The notes under the pieces were generated by a model that searched no databases, was not told where the DNA came from, and was given only the letters and a program-made list of their open reading frames with translations. Both the position numbers and the translations under genes were made by a program. Shown in pieces: positions 7,078-14,537 of a DNA stretch of 18,165 bases; the first letter of the stretch is position 1; the number at the start of each line of letters is the position of its first letter. This DNA is from JAMCQB01 sp947085305 (lineage in GTDB: Bacteria; Nitrospirota; Thermodesulfovibrionia; Thermodesulfovibrionales; UBA9159), in assembly GCA_947085305.1 (NCBI GenBank), contig CAMTVV010000114.1, positions 1-18,165 on the forward strand. The letters are read 5' to 3'.

Positions 7078-7620
7078 ATGTCGAGGATCGGCAAGAAACC
7101 TATAGATATTCCCGGCAGTGTGGACGTGAAGCTCGACGGGAAGACCATAAGAGTGAAAGGACCGAAAGGGGAGTTGCATTGGAGCTGTCCTGAAGCGGTG
7201 AGCTTCTCGGTAGGCGAGGGCAAGGTGCTGGTAAAACGGGCCGGGGATTCGAAGACGGAGAGGTCATTGCACGGGCTGTCAAGAAGCCTCGTGGCGAATA
7301 TGGTTACCGGGGTATCCCAGGGTTACCAGAGGATTCTTGAGATAACAGGCGTGGGGTATCGCGCCCAGGTCCAGGGCAATAAGGTTGTTCTGACACTGGG
7401 GTATTCCCATCCTGTGGAGTTTCAGCTTCCCCAGGGGATCAGCGCAGCGGTGGACCAGAAGCAGACAACGATCACCCTCAACGGAATCGACAAGCAGCAA
7501 TTGGGACAGGTAGCGGCCAATATAAGGGCATTAAGGTCGCCTGACGCATACAAAGGCAAGGGGATCCGTTATGCCGGCGAGAGGTTAAAGCTCAAGGTTG
7601 GCAAGGCCGGCAAAAAATAG
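7078..7620 (+). CDS. rplF: 50S ribosomal protein L6 (uL6)
   Basis: L6 has two similar RNA-binding domains and sits near the factor-binding base of the 50S. It has 180 residues. Start MSRIGKKPIDIPGSVDV, KGPKGELHW, the mid-protein ITGVGYRAQVQGNKVVLTLG and the C-terminal signature PDAYKGKGIRYAGE followed by RLKLKVGKAGKK are diagnostic. AAGGAGA around 7063-7069 precedes the ATG. Confidence 0.98.
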   Translation: MSRIGKKPIDIPGSVDVKLDGKTIRVKGPKGELHWSCPEAVSFSVGEGKVLVKRAGDSKTERSLHGLSRSLVANMVTGVSQGYQRILEITGVGYRAQVQGNKVVLTLGYSHPVEFQLPQGISAAVDQKQTTITLNGIDKQQLGQVAANIRALRSPDAYKGKGIRYAGERLKLKVGKAGKK

Positions 7621-7639
7621 GTGATGGGAGGTTGGCGGT

Positions 7640-8002
7640 TTGAGTAGAGAGACGAGAGAAAGCAGAGACAGGCGTCACCGGAGGATCAGGAGGAAGGTCT
7701 TCGGCACCCCTGAGCGGCCAAGACTTGCGGTCTACAGAAGCCTGAATCACGTCTATGCGCAGATTATTGACGACACACAGGGGAATACCATTGTAGCTGC
7801 TTCGACCCTTGATAAGGAGCTGAGTGATCAAAAGGGACACAAGGGGAATACCGGCATGGCGAAGAAGGTGGGAGAGCTCATCGCGCGACGTGCCCTGGGA
7901 AAGGGATTGAAGAAGGTGGTTTTTGATAGAGGTGGATATATGTATCACGGGCTGGTAAAGGCTCTGGCCGAGAGCGCCAGGGAAGCAGGATTAGAGTTTT
8001 AA
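7640..8002 (+). CDS. rplR: 50S ribosomal protein L18 (uL18)
   Basis: L18 helps 5S rRNA dock into the 50S central protuberance. It has 120 residues starting at TTG 7640, supported by GGAGG at 7627-7631. The N-terminal basic stretch SRDRRHRRIRRKVFGTPERP, the RLAVYRSLNHVYAQIIDD strands, and the C-terminal VVFDRGGYMYHGLVKALAES segment are characteristic. Confidence 0.97.
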   Translation: MSRETRESRDRRHRRIRRKVFGTPERPRLAVYRSLNHVYAQIIDDTQGNTIVAASTLDKELSDQKGHKGNTGMAKKVGELIARRALGKGLKKVVFDRGGYMYHGLVKALAESAREAGLEF

Positions 8003-8023
8003 TCTTTATGTGCAGGAGGCAGA

Positions 8024-8560
8024 GTGGCAAGGATTGACCCGGAAGGACTGAACCTTAAGGACAGAGTTGTTTACATTAATAGAGTTGCGAAGGTGGTGAA
8101 GGGCGGAAGGAGATTTTCCTTCAGCGCCCTTGTTGTTGTGGGAGACGGCGGCGGCATTGTCGGCATCGGAAAGGGCAAGGCGGCTGAAGTCCCTGAGGCG
8201 ATACGGAAGGCGATAGAGCAGGCGAAGAAATCTCTGATCAGGTTTCCGGTAAAGGACGGGACAATCCCTCACCGGATCATTGGAGAATTCGGCTCGGGCA
8301 CCGTGATCATGAACCCAGCGACGAAGGGAACAGGACTTATTGCAGGCGGCGCGGTAAGGGCTATCCTTGAGGTGGCAGGGATTCAGGATGTCGTTGCAAA
8401 GTCCCTGGGCGGACACAATCCCTTCAATACAGTGAAGGCGACTATTGAAGGACTCTCAAAACTTAAGGACCCTAAAGTCGTCTCGAAGTTGAGAAAGAGG
8501 TCAGAGGAAGAAACGGAAACTCAGGAGATACATGAGATTCGCAGGGGCGAAAAGGAATAG
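8024..8560 (+). CDS. rpsE: 30S ribosomal protein S5 (uS5)
   Basis: S5 contributes to decoding accuracy and the mRNA entry channel. It has 178 residues, starting at GTG 8024 with AGGAGG at 8014-8019. Conserved blocks are LKDRVVYINRVAKVVKGGRR, the FSFSALVVVGDGGGIVGIGK segment, and TGLIAGGAVRAILEVAGIQD with the KSLGGHNPFNTVKAT signature. The last about 22 residues form an acidic-basic tail (EEETETQEIHEIRRGEKE) not usual for the family core. rplO follows after six bases, leaving no room for rpmD. Confidence 0.97.
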   Translation: MARIDPEGLNLKDRVVYINRVAKVVKGGRRFSFSALVVVGDGGGIVGIGKGKAAEVPEAIRKAIEQAKKSLIRFPVKDGTIPHRIIGEFGSGTVIMNPATKGTGLIAGGAVRAILEVAGIQDVVAKSLGGHNPFNTVKATIEGLSKLKDPKVVSKLRKRSEEETETQEIHEIRRGEKE

Positions 8561-8566
8561 GATATT

Positions 8567-9010
8567 ATGAGGATAGAAGATCTCAAACCAGCAGAAGGCA
8601 GCAAGCGAGGTGACAGGAGTGTTGGGCGGGGCGTCGGTTCAGGTCTCGGGAAAACCTCGGGCAAAGGTCATAAGGGGCAGAAGGCACGGTCCGGCGGCAC
8701 AAAGGGCGCCGGTTTTGAAGGAGGCCAGATGCCGCTCCAGAGAAGGCTTCCGAAAAGGGGATTCAGCAACTATCCTTTTTCCAAAGAATATGCAGTGATA
8801 AATCTCAGGGATCTTTCGAAGTTCGTGGACCTGGAAGTGATTACCCCTGATGTTCTCCGCGCGGGGGGGGTAGTGAAGGATATGAAAGACGGCCTGAAGG
8901 TCCTCGGCGACGGCGAGCTCAAGAAATCCATAACCGTGAAGGCGCATGCGTTCAGCTCGGCTGCCCGGAAGAAGATAACGGACGCAGGCGGCAAGGCAGA
9001 GGTGATCTGA
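8567..9010 (+). CDS. rplO: 50S ribosomal protein L15 (uL15)
   Basis: L15 is a late-assembly 50S protein with a long basic N-terminal extension. It has 147 residues. The start MRIEDLKPAEGSKR and glycine/lysine-rich GRGVGSGLGKTSGKGHKGQK, then FEGGQMPLQRRLPKRGFSNY, are diagnostic; the C-terminal domain includes KVLGDGELKKSITVKAHAFS. Its 3' end doubles as the secY ribosome-binding site. Confidence 0.97.
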   Translation: MRIEDLKPAEGSKRGDRSVGRGVGSGLGKTSGKGHKGQKARSGGTKGAGFEGGQMPLQRRLPKRGFSNYPFSKEYAVINLRDLSKFVDLEVITPDVLRAGGVVKDMKDGLKVLGDGELKKSITVKAHAFSSAARKKITDAGGKAEVI

Positions 9011-10315
9011 TTGCGGCTCCTTACGGCCTTCCAGAATATATTCAAGATACCTGAACTGAAAAACAGGGTGATCTTTACCCTTGCCCTTTTGACGGTGTAT
9101 CGCATCGGGTCCCATATACCGACTCCCGGGATAAACGGCGCGGAACTGAGCAAATTCCTCACGGAACAGGCCGGAGCGCTCATGGGCTTTTTCGATATGT
9201 TTACAGGAGGCGCCCTTTCACAGATGGCTATTTTTGCCCTCGGAATAATGCCGTACATCAGCGCTTCCATTATTTTTCAACTCCTCACCGTCGTCATTCC
9301 TGCCATCGGGAAACTGGCAAAAGAAGGGGAGGCGGGGAGGAAAAAGATCATTAAATACACAAGGTATGCAACTGTTGTTATAGCGGCAATTCAGTCATTT
9401 GGAATGGCGGTGGGACTCGAGAGTATGTCCCAGGGCGCGTTCGTCCAGAACCCGGGCTGGTCTTTCCGGCTGCTCACGATGATTACGCTAACCTCGGGAA
9501 CAGTATTCATCATGTGGCTGGGAGAGCAGATCACGGAAAGGGGGATCGGGAATGGAATCTCCCTTATTATTTTCGCAGGAATTGTTGCCCAACTCCCCAA
9601 TGCGGTGATCAGCACCATCCGGCTTGTCCAGGCCGGTGAACTGTCGATCTTCTTTGTGCTCTTCCTTGTGGTGATGATGATTGCCGTGGTGGGAGCGATC
9701 GTGTTCATTGAACGCGGCCAGAGGAAGATCCCGGTCCAGTATGCAAAAAGGGTCGTCGGAAGGAAGGTGTATGGGGGACAGAGCACCCATCTCCCCCTGA
9801 AGATCAATACCTCGGGGGTCATCCCTCCCATATTCGCCTCATCGATTATTATGTTCCCCGCAACAGTGGCCGGATTTATCGCAGTGCCGTGGGTTCAGGG
9901 TGTGGCACAGCAGCTTTCCCCGGGCACCATGTTTTATACATTGCTCTATGTCGGCATGATATTTTTCTTCAGTTATTTCTATACCGCCATTGTGTTCAAT
10001 CCGGTTGACATCGCGGATAATCTGAAAAAATACGGGGGGTATATCCCGGGGATCAGGCCGGGACAGAATACCTCGGAATACATCTACAAGGTTCTTTCAA
10101 GACTGACCTTTGTGGGGGCAATCTACCTTGCCGTGGTCTGCGTTATACCCGAGGTTCTCATAAGCAAGTTCAATGTTCCGTTTTATTTCGGCGGCACATC
10201 CATCTTGATCGTCATCGGTGTTGCCCTGGATACCGTTTCCCAGATAGAGTCTCATCTCCTGACCCGGTCCTACGAGGGTTTTTTGAAGAAGGGAAGGATT
10301 AAGGGAAGGAGATGA
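9011..10315 (+). CDS. secY: Protein translocase subunit SecY
   Basis: SecY is the channel of the Sec translocon, ten membrane helices, working with SecE/SecG and SecA. It has 434 residues. The N-terminal YRIGSHIPTPGI, the signature ERGIGNGISLIIFAGIVAQL and the cytoplasmic loop FNPVDIADNLKKYGGYIPGI before RPG are family marks; multiple hydrophobic stretches fit ten helices. The start is TTG 9011 directly after the rplO stop. It is placed by GAGGTGATC at 8999-9007, a nine-base match to the complement of the 16S 3' end. adk, often next, is absent. Confidence 0.97.
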   Translation: MRLLTAFQNIFKIPELKNRVIFTLALLTVYRIGSHIPTPGINGAELSKFLTEQAGALMGFFDMFTGGALSQMAIFALGIMPYISASIIFQLLTVVIPAIGKLAKEGEAGRKKIIKYTRYATVVIAAIQSFGMAVGLESMSQGAFVQNPGWSFRLLTMITLTSGTVFIMWLGEQITERGIGNGISLIIFAGIVAQLPNAVISTIRLVQAGELSIFFVLFLVVMMIAVVGAIVFIERGQRKIPVQYAKRVVGRKVYGGQSTHLPLKINTSGVIPPIFASSIIMFPATVAGFIAVPWVQGVAQQLSPGTMFYTLLYVGMIFFFSYFYTAIVFNPVDIADNLKKYGGYIPGIRPGQNTSEYIYKVLSRLTFVGAIYLAVVCVIPEVLISKFNVPFYFGGTSILIVIGVALDTVSQIESHLLTRSYEGFLKKGRIKGRR

Positions 10316-10409
10316 GAGGAATTGGCGCGGCAAGAAAGGATATTTCCGGGAGACCGCAGAGTTTCTTTTGTTCGTGAGGTCTTTGAAAAAGAAGTAGAGG
10401 TTGCCGGGG
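10316..10409 (+). other. Spacer secY-map (adk position)
   Basis: 94 bases in the position where adk usually lies. Two mini-frames exist: ATG 10312 (21 codons, ATGA overlap with the secY stop) and TTG 10322 (36 codons). Neither resembles the adenylate kinase P-loop N-terminus or anything else I know. No promoter or terminator was recognised. AGAGG at 10396-10400 is the map ribosome site. Confidence 0.4.
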
Positions 10410-11159
10410 ATGATCATTCTGAAGTCTCCTGAGGAGATCAGGAAGATGTCCCGCGCGTGTGTCATCGTGGCGGAGACCCTCAGGGCGCTTGAAGAGATAG
10501 TAAAACCTGGGATTTCGACGAAGGAGATGGAACGGTTCGTCGAGAAGATGGTGCGGGACAGGAGAGCTGTCCCGGCTTTCAAGGGATACAGGAACTATCC
10601 CTCCAGTGTCTGTACCTCTGTGAATGACCAGGTCGTTCACGGTATTCCCTCATCGGTGGCATTGAATGAGGGGGACATCGTCAGCATAGACCTGGGAGTC
10701 TATCTCGACGGGTTTTATGGCGACGCAGCGGTTACCTTGCCTGTGGGAAAGGTAAGTCCGTTGGCCGGGAAGCTTATCAGGGTTACGAAAGAGGCCCTTT
10801 CTCTCGGCATAGGAAGGGCTAGGCCCGGCAACAGGGTATCCGATATATCCCATGCCATACAGAAGCACGTGGAGGCGAATGGTTTCTCTGTTGTGAGATC
10901 CTTTGTTGGCCACGGTATAGGCAGGTCTTTGCACGAGGAGCCCCAGGTCCCGAACTTTGGGGAACCCGGTCACGGACCGAGACTCAGGGAAGGAATGACC
11001 CTGGCCATAGAACCCATGGTCAATGCGGGGAGTTATGAGGTTGCTGTGCTTGATGACGGCTGGACTGCTGTTACTGCCGACGGCAGCCTTTCGGCGCATT
11101 ATGAGCATACGGTGGCCGTAACGGGAAACGGGCCCAGAATCTTGACTAAAATAGAGTAA
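10410..11159 (+). CDS. map: Methionine aminopeptidase, type I
   Basis: Removes the initiator Met from nascent proteins with a dinuclear metal site. With ATG 10410 as start (AGAGG 9 bases ahead; an in-frame TTG at 10401 would add three residues) the protein has 249 residues. All five metal ligands are in place: D94 and D105 (SIDLGVYLDGFYGDAAVT), H168 (GHGIGRSLHEEPQVPN), E201 (AIEPMVNAG) and E232 (AHYEHTVAVT), plus the substrate His H78 (VVHGIP). There is no N-terminal zinc finger, as expected for the bacterial short form. Confidence 0.96.
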   Translation: MIILKSPEEIRKMSRACVIVAETLRALEEIVKPGISTKEMERFVEKMVRDRRAVPAFKGYRNYPSSVCTSVNDQVVHGIPSSVALNEGDIVSIDLGVYLDGFYGDAAVTLPVGKVSPLAGKLIRVTKEALSLGIGRARPGNRVSDISHAIQKHVEANGFSVVRSFVGHGIGRSLHEEPQVPNFGEPGHGPRLREGMTLAIEPMVNAGSYEVAVLDDGWTAVTADGSLSAHYEHTVAVTGNGPRILTKIE

Positions 11160-11171
11160 AATCATTATACT
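11142..11171 (+). promoter_or_regulatory. Sigma70-type promoter for infA, inside the map 3' end
   Basis: TTGACT at 11142-11147 and TATACT at 11166-11171 with an 18-base spacer, each one base off consensus. Transcription would start near 11178, two or three bases before the infA ATG at 11181. infA has no recognisable Shine-Dalgarno, which agrees with a leaderless or nearly leaderless message. It would give infA-rpmJ-rpsM-rpsK-rpsD-rpoA-rplQ independent expression. Confidence 0.55.
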
Positions 11172-11180
11172 TTAAAGCTA

Positions 11181-11399
11181 ATGCCGAAAGAAGAAAATAT
11201 AGAGGTTCAGGGGACCATCCTTGAGACGCTCCCCAACGCGATGTTCAGGGTAGAGCTTGAAAACGGGAAGGTTATTCTTGCATATGTCTCGGGGAAGATG
11301 AGGATGCATTTTATCAAGATACTCCCCGGCGATAAGGTGTCGGTCGAGCTCTCACCCTATGACCTTACCAAGGGCAGGATAACGTATAGATTTAAATAA
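11181..11399 (+). CDS. infA: Translation initiation factor IF-1
   Basis: IF-1 is an OB-fold protein that occupies the 30S A site during initiation. The 72-residue length is exact for the family. The sequence shows KEENIEVQGTILETLPNAMF, then RVELENGKVILAYVSGKMRM and the C-terminal LPGDKVSVELSPYDLTKGRI before TYRFK. No Shine-Dalgarno precedes the ATG; see the promoter just upstream. It is followed by a 117-base spacer containing a palindromic repeat. Confidence 0.97.
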   Translation: MPKEENIEVQGTILETLPNAMFRVELENGKVILAYVSGKMRMHFIKILPGDKVSVELSPYDLTKGRITYRFK

Positions 11400-11424
11400 G
11401 AGGCGTTCATAGACCAAATGTATT

Positions 11425-11494
11425 TGTCATTCCCGCAAGCGAAGCGCGTCGGGAATCCTTCTTAGAGAAAGATTCCGGACAAGCCGGAATGACA
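11425..11494 (+). repeat. Palindromic intergenic repeat, copy 1 (infA-rpmJ)
   Basis: A 70-base element bounded by the perfect inverted ends TGTCATTCC and GGAATGACA. Inside are two consecutive hairpins. The first has ATTCCCG pairing with CGGGAAT around a 14-base loop; the second has ATTCCGG pairing with CCGGAAT around the loop ACAAG. A related element lies at 14689-14770. It resembles REP/MITE-type dispersed repeats and may alter expression between infA and rpmJ. Confidence 0.8.
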
Positions 11495-11516
11495 GAAAAA
11501 GGAGTAATAGCTAATT

Positions 11517-11630
11517 ATGAAGGTCATGTCATCAGTAAAGACGGTATGTGCGAAATGCAAGGTGATAAAGAGGAAGGGCGTTGTCAGAATTATCTGTGAG
11601 AACCCAAGACATAAGCAGAGGCAGGGATAG
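11517..11630 (+). CDS. rpmJ: 50S ribosomal protein L36 (bL36), zinc form
   Basis: The smallest 50S protein, a zinc ribbon near the L7/L12 stalk base side. The 37 residues start MKVMSSVKTVCAKCKVIKRK and end ENPRHKQRQG. The metal ligands C11, C14, C27 and H32 are all present. ATG 11517 has GGAG at 11501-11504, a rather long 12-base spacing. The gene is too short for many callers but matches the family over its whole length, and it sits between infA and rpsM as usual. Confidence 0.96.
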   Translation: MKVMSSVKTVCAKCKVIKRKGVVRIICENPRHKQRQG

Positions 11631-11638
11631 GAGGAGCG

Positions 11639-12013
11639 ATGGCGAGAATCGCTGGAGTTGATTTACCCAAGAACGAGCGGATAGAGATCGGACTTACAAG
11701 GATATTCGGCGTTGGAAAGTCCTTGTCTCAGAAGATTCTGGCAGAGACGGGGGTTAACCCGAATGTGCGGGTGAAAGACCTGAGGGATGAGGACATGGTA
11801 AAGATAAGGAATGTCATTGACAGGGATCTCAAAGTGGAAGGCGACCTCAGGCGTGAAGTGTCGATGAATGTGAAGAGGCTTACTGATATCGGGTGTTATA
11901 AAGGCCAGAGGCATCGTCTCGGGCTGCCGGTTCACGGACAGCGGACAAAGACCAATGCGCGTACCCGCAGGGGTCCGAGAAAGCTCGTCGTGGGCAAGAA
12001 GAAGGAGGCCTAA
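11639..12013 (+). CDS. rpsM: 30S ribosomal protein S13 (uS13)
   Basis: S13 in the 30S head contacts P-site tRNA and bridges to L5. It has 124 residues. Start MARIAGVDLPKNERIEIGLT, the helix-two-turn-helix RIFGVGKSLSQKILAETGVN, and the C-terminal RGLPVHGQ-like segment (here RLGLPVHGQRTKTNARTRRG) are diagnostic. AGGAGG at 11629-11634 overlaps the end of rpmJ. Confidence 0.97.
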   Translation: MARIAGVDLPKNERIEIGLTRIFGVGKSLSQKILAETGVNPNVRVKDLRDEDMVKIRNVIDRDLKVEGDLRREVSMNVKRLTDIGCYKGQRHRLGLPVHGQRTKTNARTRRGPRKLVVGKKKEA

Positions 12014-12016
12014 AAG

Positions 12017-12403
12017 ATGGCGCAGAGGAAGAAGTCTTCGAAGAAAGAGAAGAAACATATCAACATCGGTTCCGCCCATGTCCAGGCGACCTTTAATAAT
12101 ACAATTGTGACGATAACGGATCAGAACGGCAATGTGATCGCGTGGTCGAGTTCAGGCAGTCTCGGGTTCAAGGGATCAAGGAAGGGGACGCCCTATGCTG
12201 CGCAGATGGCTGCAGAGTCCGCGGCAAAGAAGGCGATGGATTTCGGCATGAAGCAGCTGGATGTCTTTGTGAAAGGGCCCGGCGCGGGAAGAGAGTCTGC
12301 GATCAGGGCCTTGCAGGCTGCGGGTCTGGATATCAATCTCATCAAGGATGTTACTCCGGTCCCACATAACGGGTGCAGACCCCCGAAGAGAAGGAGGGTT
12401 TAG
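12017..12403 (+). CDS. rpsK: 30S ribosomal protein S11 (uS11)
   Basis: S11 lies on the 30S platform near the mRNA exit, beside the anti-Shine-Dalgarno. It has 128 residues. HVQATFNNTIVTITDQNGNV, the AWSSSGSLGFKGSRKGTPYA segment and the C-terminal DVTPVPHNGCRPPKRRRV are signatures. AAGGAGG at 12002-12008 overlaps the end of rpsM. Confidence 0.98.
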   Translation: MAQRKKSSKKEKKHINIGSAHVQATFNNTIVTITDQNGNVIAWSSSGSLGFKGSRKGTPYAAQMAAESAAKKAMDFGMKQLDVFVKGPGAGRESAIRALQAAGLDINLIKDVTPVPHNGCRPPKRRRV

Positions 12404-12405
12404 GT

Positions 12406-13032
12406 TTGGCACGATACATAGGCGCAGTATGCAGGATATGTCGGAGGACGGGAGAAAAACTCTTTTTTAAGGGTGACCGCTGCTTTACCGAGAAGTGCGG
12501 CGTCGAAAGGAGAAAATACGCTCCGGGACAGCATGGACAGAGGCGGGGGAAACTCTCCGACTATGGCATTCAGCTCATGGAAAAGCAGAAGGTGAGGAAG
12601 CCGTACGGACTTATGGAAGCACAGTTCAGAAATTGCTTTCACGAAGCGGAGCGGCGCAAGGGAATTACCGGGGAGATTCTGCTCCAGCTTCTTGAATGCC
12701 GCCTTGACAATGCGGTGTACAGGATGGGGTTTTCCGCCAATAGGAGACAGGGGAGACAGCTCATCACCCACGGCCATCTCATGGTGAACGGCAAGCCGGT
12801 GAACATACCCTCGTATACTCTGAAGGCCAATGACGTAGTGGAAGTGAAGGAGTCGAGCAGGAGCATTCCGTCCATCCAGGAGAGTCTGGACAAGGCCGGG
12901 CACCGCGGGCTTCCCACATGGCTGGAGATGGATACAGCGAATTTTAGAGGCAAGGTTTTGCATGTTCCTTCAAGGGAAGAGATCCAGCTTCCTGTCCAGG
13001 AACAGCTCGTAGTTGAACTCTATTCGAAATAA
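12406..13032 (+). CDS. rpsD: 30S ribosomal protein S4 (uS4), zinc form
   Basis: S4 starts 30S body assembly and in E. coli represses the alpha operon. I set the start at TTG 12406 (208 residues, MARYIGAVCRICRRTGEKLF) because AAGGAGGG ends 7 bases before it; the longer in-frame GTG version at 12373 would run inside rpsK. Four N-terminal cysteines C9, C12, C26 and C31 form the zinc knuckle. The S4 RNA-binding domain is seen at LECRLDNAVYRMGF and RQGRQLITHGHLMVNGKPVN. Confidence 0.96.
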   Translation: MARYIGAVCRICRRTGEKLFFKGDRCFTEKCGVERRKYAPGQHGQRRGKLSDYGIQLMEKQKVRKPYGLMEAQFRNCFHEAERRKGITGEILLQLLECRLDNAVYRMGFSANRRQGRQLITHGHLMVNGKPVNIPSYTLKANDVVEVKESSRSIPSIQESLDKAGHRGLPTWLEMDTANFRGKVLHVPSREEIQLPVQEQLVVELYSK

Positions 13033-13067
13033 AAGATGTTAACCTTTAATAAGGCGGAGGAGGCCTA

Positions 13068-14057
13068 ATGGACTTAAGGAAAAAAGGCTTTCAATTACCC
13101 GATAAGATTCGGTTTGATGAAGAGACATTAACTGATGCCTACGGGAAACTAATTGCTGAACCCTTTGAAAGAGGGTTCGGCACGACTATGGGCAACTCCT
13201 TGAGAAGGGTGTTGCTTTCGTCCCTGGAAGGCGCGGCAGTGACCGCGATAAAGATAAAAGGCGCCCTTCACGAGTTTTCCCATATGAACGGGGTGAAAGA
13301 GGATGTGATGGACATCATCCTTAACATAAAGAAACTGAGATTCAAGATGCATGCCGACGACAGGCGTGCAGGGACCATCAAGGTGAGCGGTCCCAGGGAA
13401 GTGAAGGGGAGCGATCTCCACCTCAATTCCGGGGTTGAAGTTCTGAACCCTGAGCAGGTCATTGCGACCCTGGACAAGGGCTCGTCCTTTGAGGCAGAGA
13501 TGTACATCAAGAAAGGAAAAGGGTATGTCTCTGCCGAGGCCAACAAAGAGGCAGACCTCCCGGTGGATATGCTCGCGGTGGACTCGGTATTCAGTCCGAT
13601 CAAGAAAGTGAACTTCTCTGTGGAGAAGGCCAGGGTTGGACGGGCTACAGACTACGACAGGCTGGTGATGGAGATATGGACGGATGGGAGCATAAGCCCT
13701 CGGAAGGCAGTGTCCCAGGCCGCGTCTATTATCATGGATTACATGGACCTCTTCATCTCCGAGGAGGAGGTGGAAGCCGGCGAAGAGGATACAGTGATGG
13801 TGGCGGCTTCGCTGGGAAACCCTTCCGTCAATGAGAACCTGTTGAAGAATGTCGACGAGCTGGAGCTTTCGGTGAGAGCGTCCAACTGCCTGAAGAACGC
13901 GAACATTAAGACCATTGCCGAACTTGTACAGAAGACCGAGTATGAAATGTTGAAGACAAAGAACTTTGGCCGCAAGTCTCTGAACGAGATAAAGGAGATA
14001 TTGCATACCATGGGGCTGCGCCTGGGCATGAGACTTGACATGGATTCAGTAAGGTAA
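13068..14057 (+). CDS. rpoA: RNA polymerase subunit alpha
   Basis: Alpha dimerises to nucleate RNA polymerase assembly and binds UP elements and activators. It has 329 residues, the same as E. coli. The N-terminal domain has FGTTMGNSLRRVLLSSLEGA (R46 equivalent to the assembly Arg) and later DYDRLVMEIWTDGSISP. After an acidic linker (EEEVEAGEEDT) the C-terminal domain carries LELSVRASNCLKNANIKTIA with the DNA-contact Arg at about residue 270, and NFGRKSLNEIKEIL. GGAGG at 13056-13060 precedes the ATG. Confidence 0.98.
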   Translation: MDLRKKGFQLPDKIRFDEETLTDAYGKLIAEPFERGFGTTMGNSLRRVLLSSLEGAAVTAIKIKGALHEFSHMNGVKEDVMDIILNIKKLRFKMHADDRRAGTIKVSGPREVKGSDLHLNSGVEVLNPEQVIATLDKGSSFEAEMYIKKGKGYVSAEANKEADLPVDMLAVDSVFSPIKKVNFSVEKARVGRATDYDRLVMEIWTDGSISPRKAVSQAASIIMDYMDLFISEEEVEAGEEDTVMVAASLGNPSVNENLLKNVDELELSVRASNCLKNANIKTIAELVQKTEYEMLKTKNFGRKSLNEIKEILHTMGLRLGMRLDMDSVR

Positions 14058-14087
14058 TCATAGGGAAGAGCGGAGGGAGAGACAGGG

Positions 14088-14537
14088 ATGCGTCATAGAG
14101 TTTCCGGCAAATTATTCGGCAGGACTGCAAACCAGAGGAAGGCGCTCTTAAGAGGGCTTATCGCGTCGTTATTCGAGCATCAGAGGATAGAGACTACGCT
14201 GGCAAAGGCAAAGGAGACAAAAAAGCTTGCGGAGAGGATCATCACCCTGGGGATCAGGGGGGACCTCCATGCAAAGCGTGTGGCCCTTTCCCACGTTCCT
14301 AACAGGAGTTCCATCGCAAAGCTCTTTCATGAAATTGCTCCGCGCTTCTCCGGAAGAAACGGCGGCTACCTCAGGCTTGTCCAGACGAGGAACCGGGTGA
14401 ATGACGGTGCGCCCATGGCTGTCCTGGAGTTTGTTGATTATGAAGAGCTGAGAAAGGCAAAGGAAGGGAAGAAGTCCGAAGGGAAACAGACAAAAGAGAA
14501 GAAAGCTAAGTCAAAAGGGGAGACAAAAGGTGAGTGA
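14088..14537 (+). CDS. rplQ: 50S ribosomal protein L17 (bL17)
   Basis: L17 lies near the exit tunnel on the 50S solvent side. It has 149 residues. The start MRHRVSGKLFGRTANQRKAL and LFEHQRIETTLAKAKETKKL identify it; GGYLRLVQTRNRVNDGAPMA continues the core. The last about 27 residues form a Lys/Glu/Gly-rich low-complexity tail beyond the conserved core. The final codons also hold the Shine-Dalgarno and GTG start of the next small gene, which overlaps by 8 bases. Confidence 0.97.
   Translation: MRHRVSGKLFGRTANQRKALLRGLIASLFEHQRIETTLAKAKETKKLAERIITLGIRGDLHAKRVALSHVPNRSSIAKLFHEIAPRFSGRNGGYLRLVQTRNRVNDGAPMAVLEFVDYEELRKAKEGKKSEGKQTKEKKAKSKGETKGE

Noticed and set aside
10312..10432. Mini-genes between secY and map (21 and 36 codons)
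   Set aside because: The Shine-Dalgarno spacing is too short or absent, and there is no recognisable motif. Kept only as a question in the findings.
12373..12405. Longer S4 starting at GTG 12373
   Set aside because: It lies inside rpsK, while TTG 12406 is well placed after AAGGAGGG and gives the exact family N-terminus.
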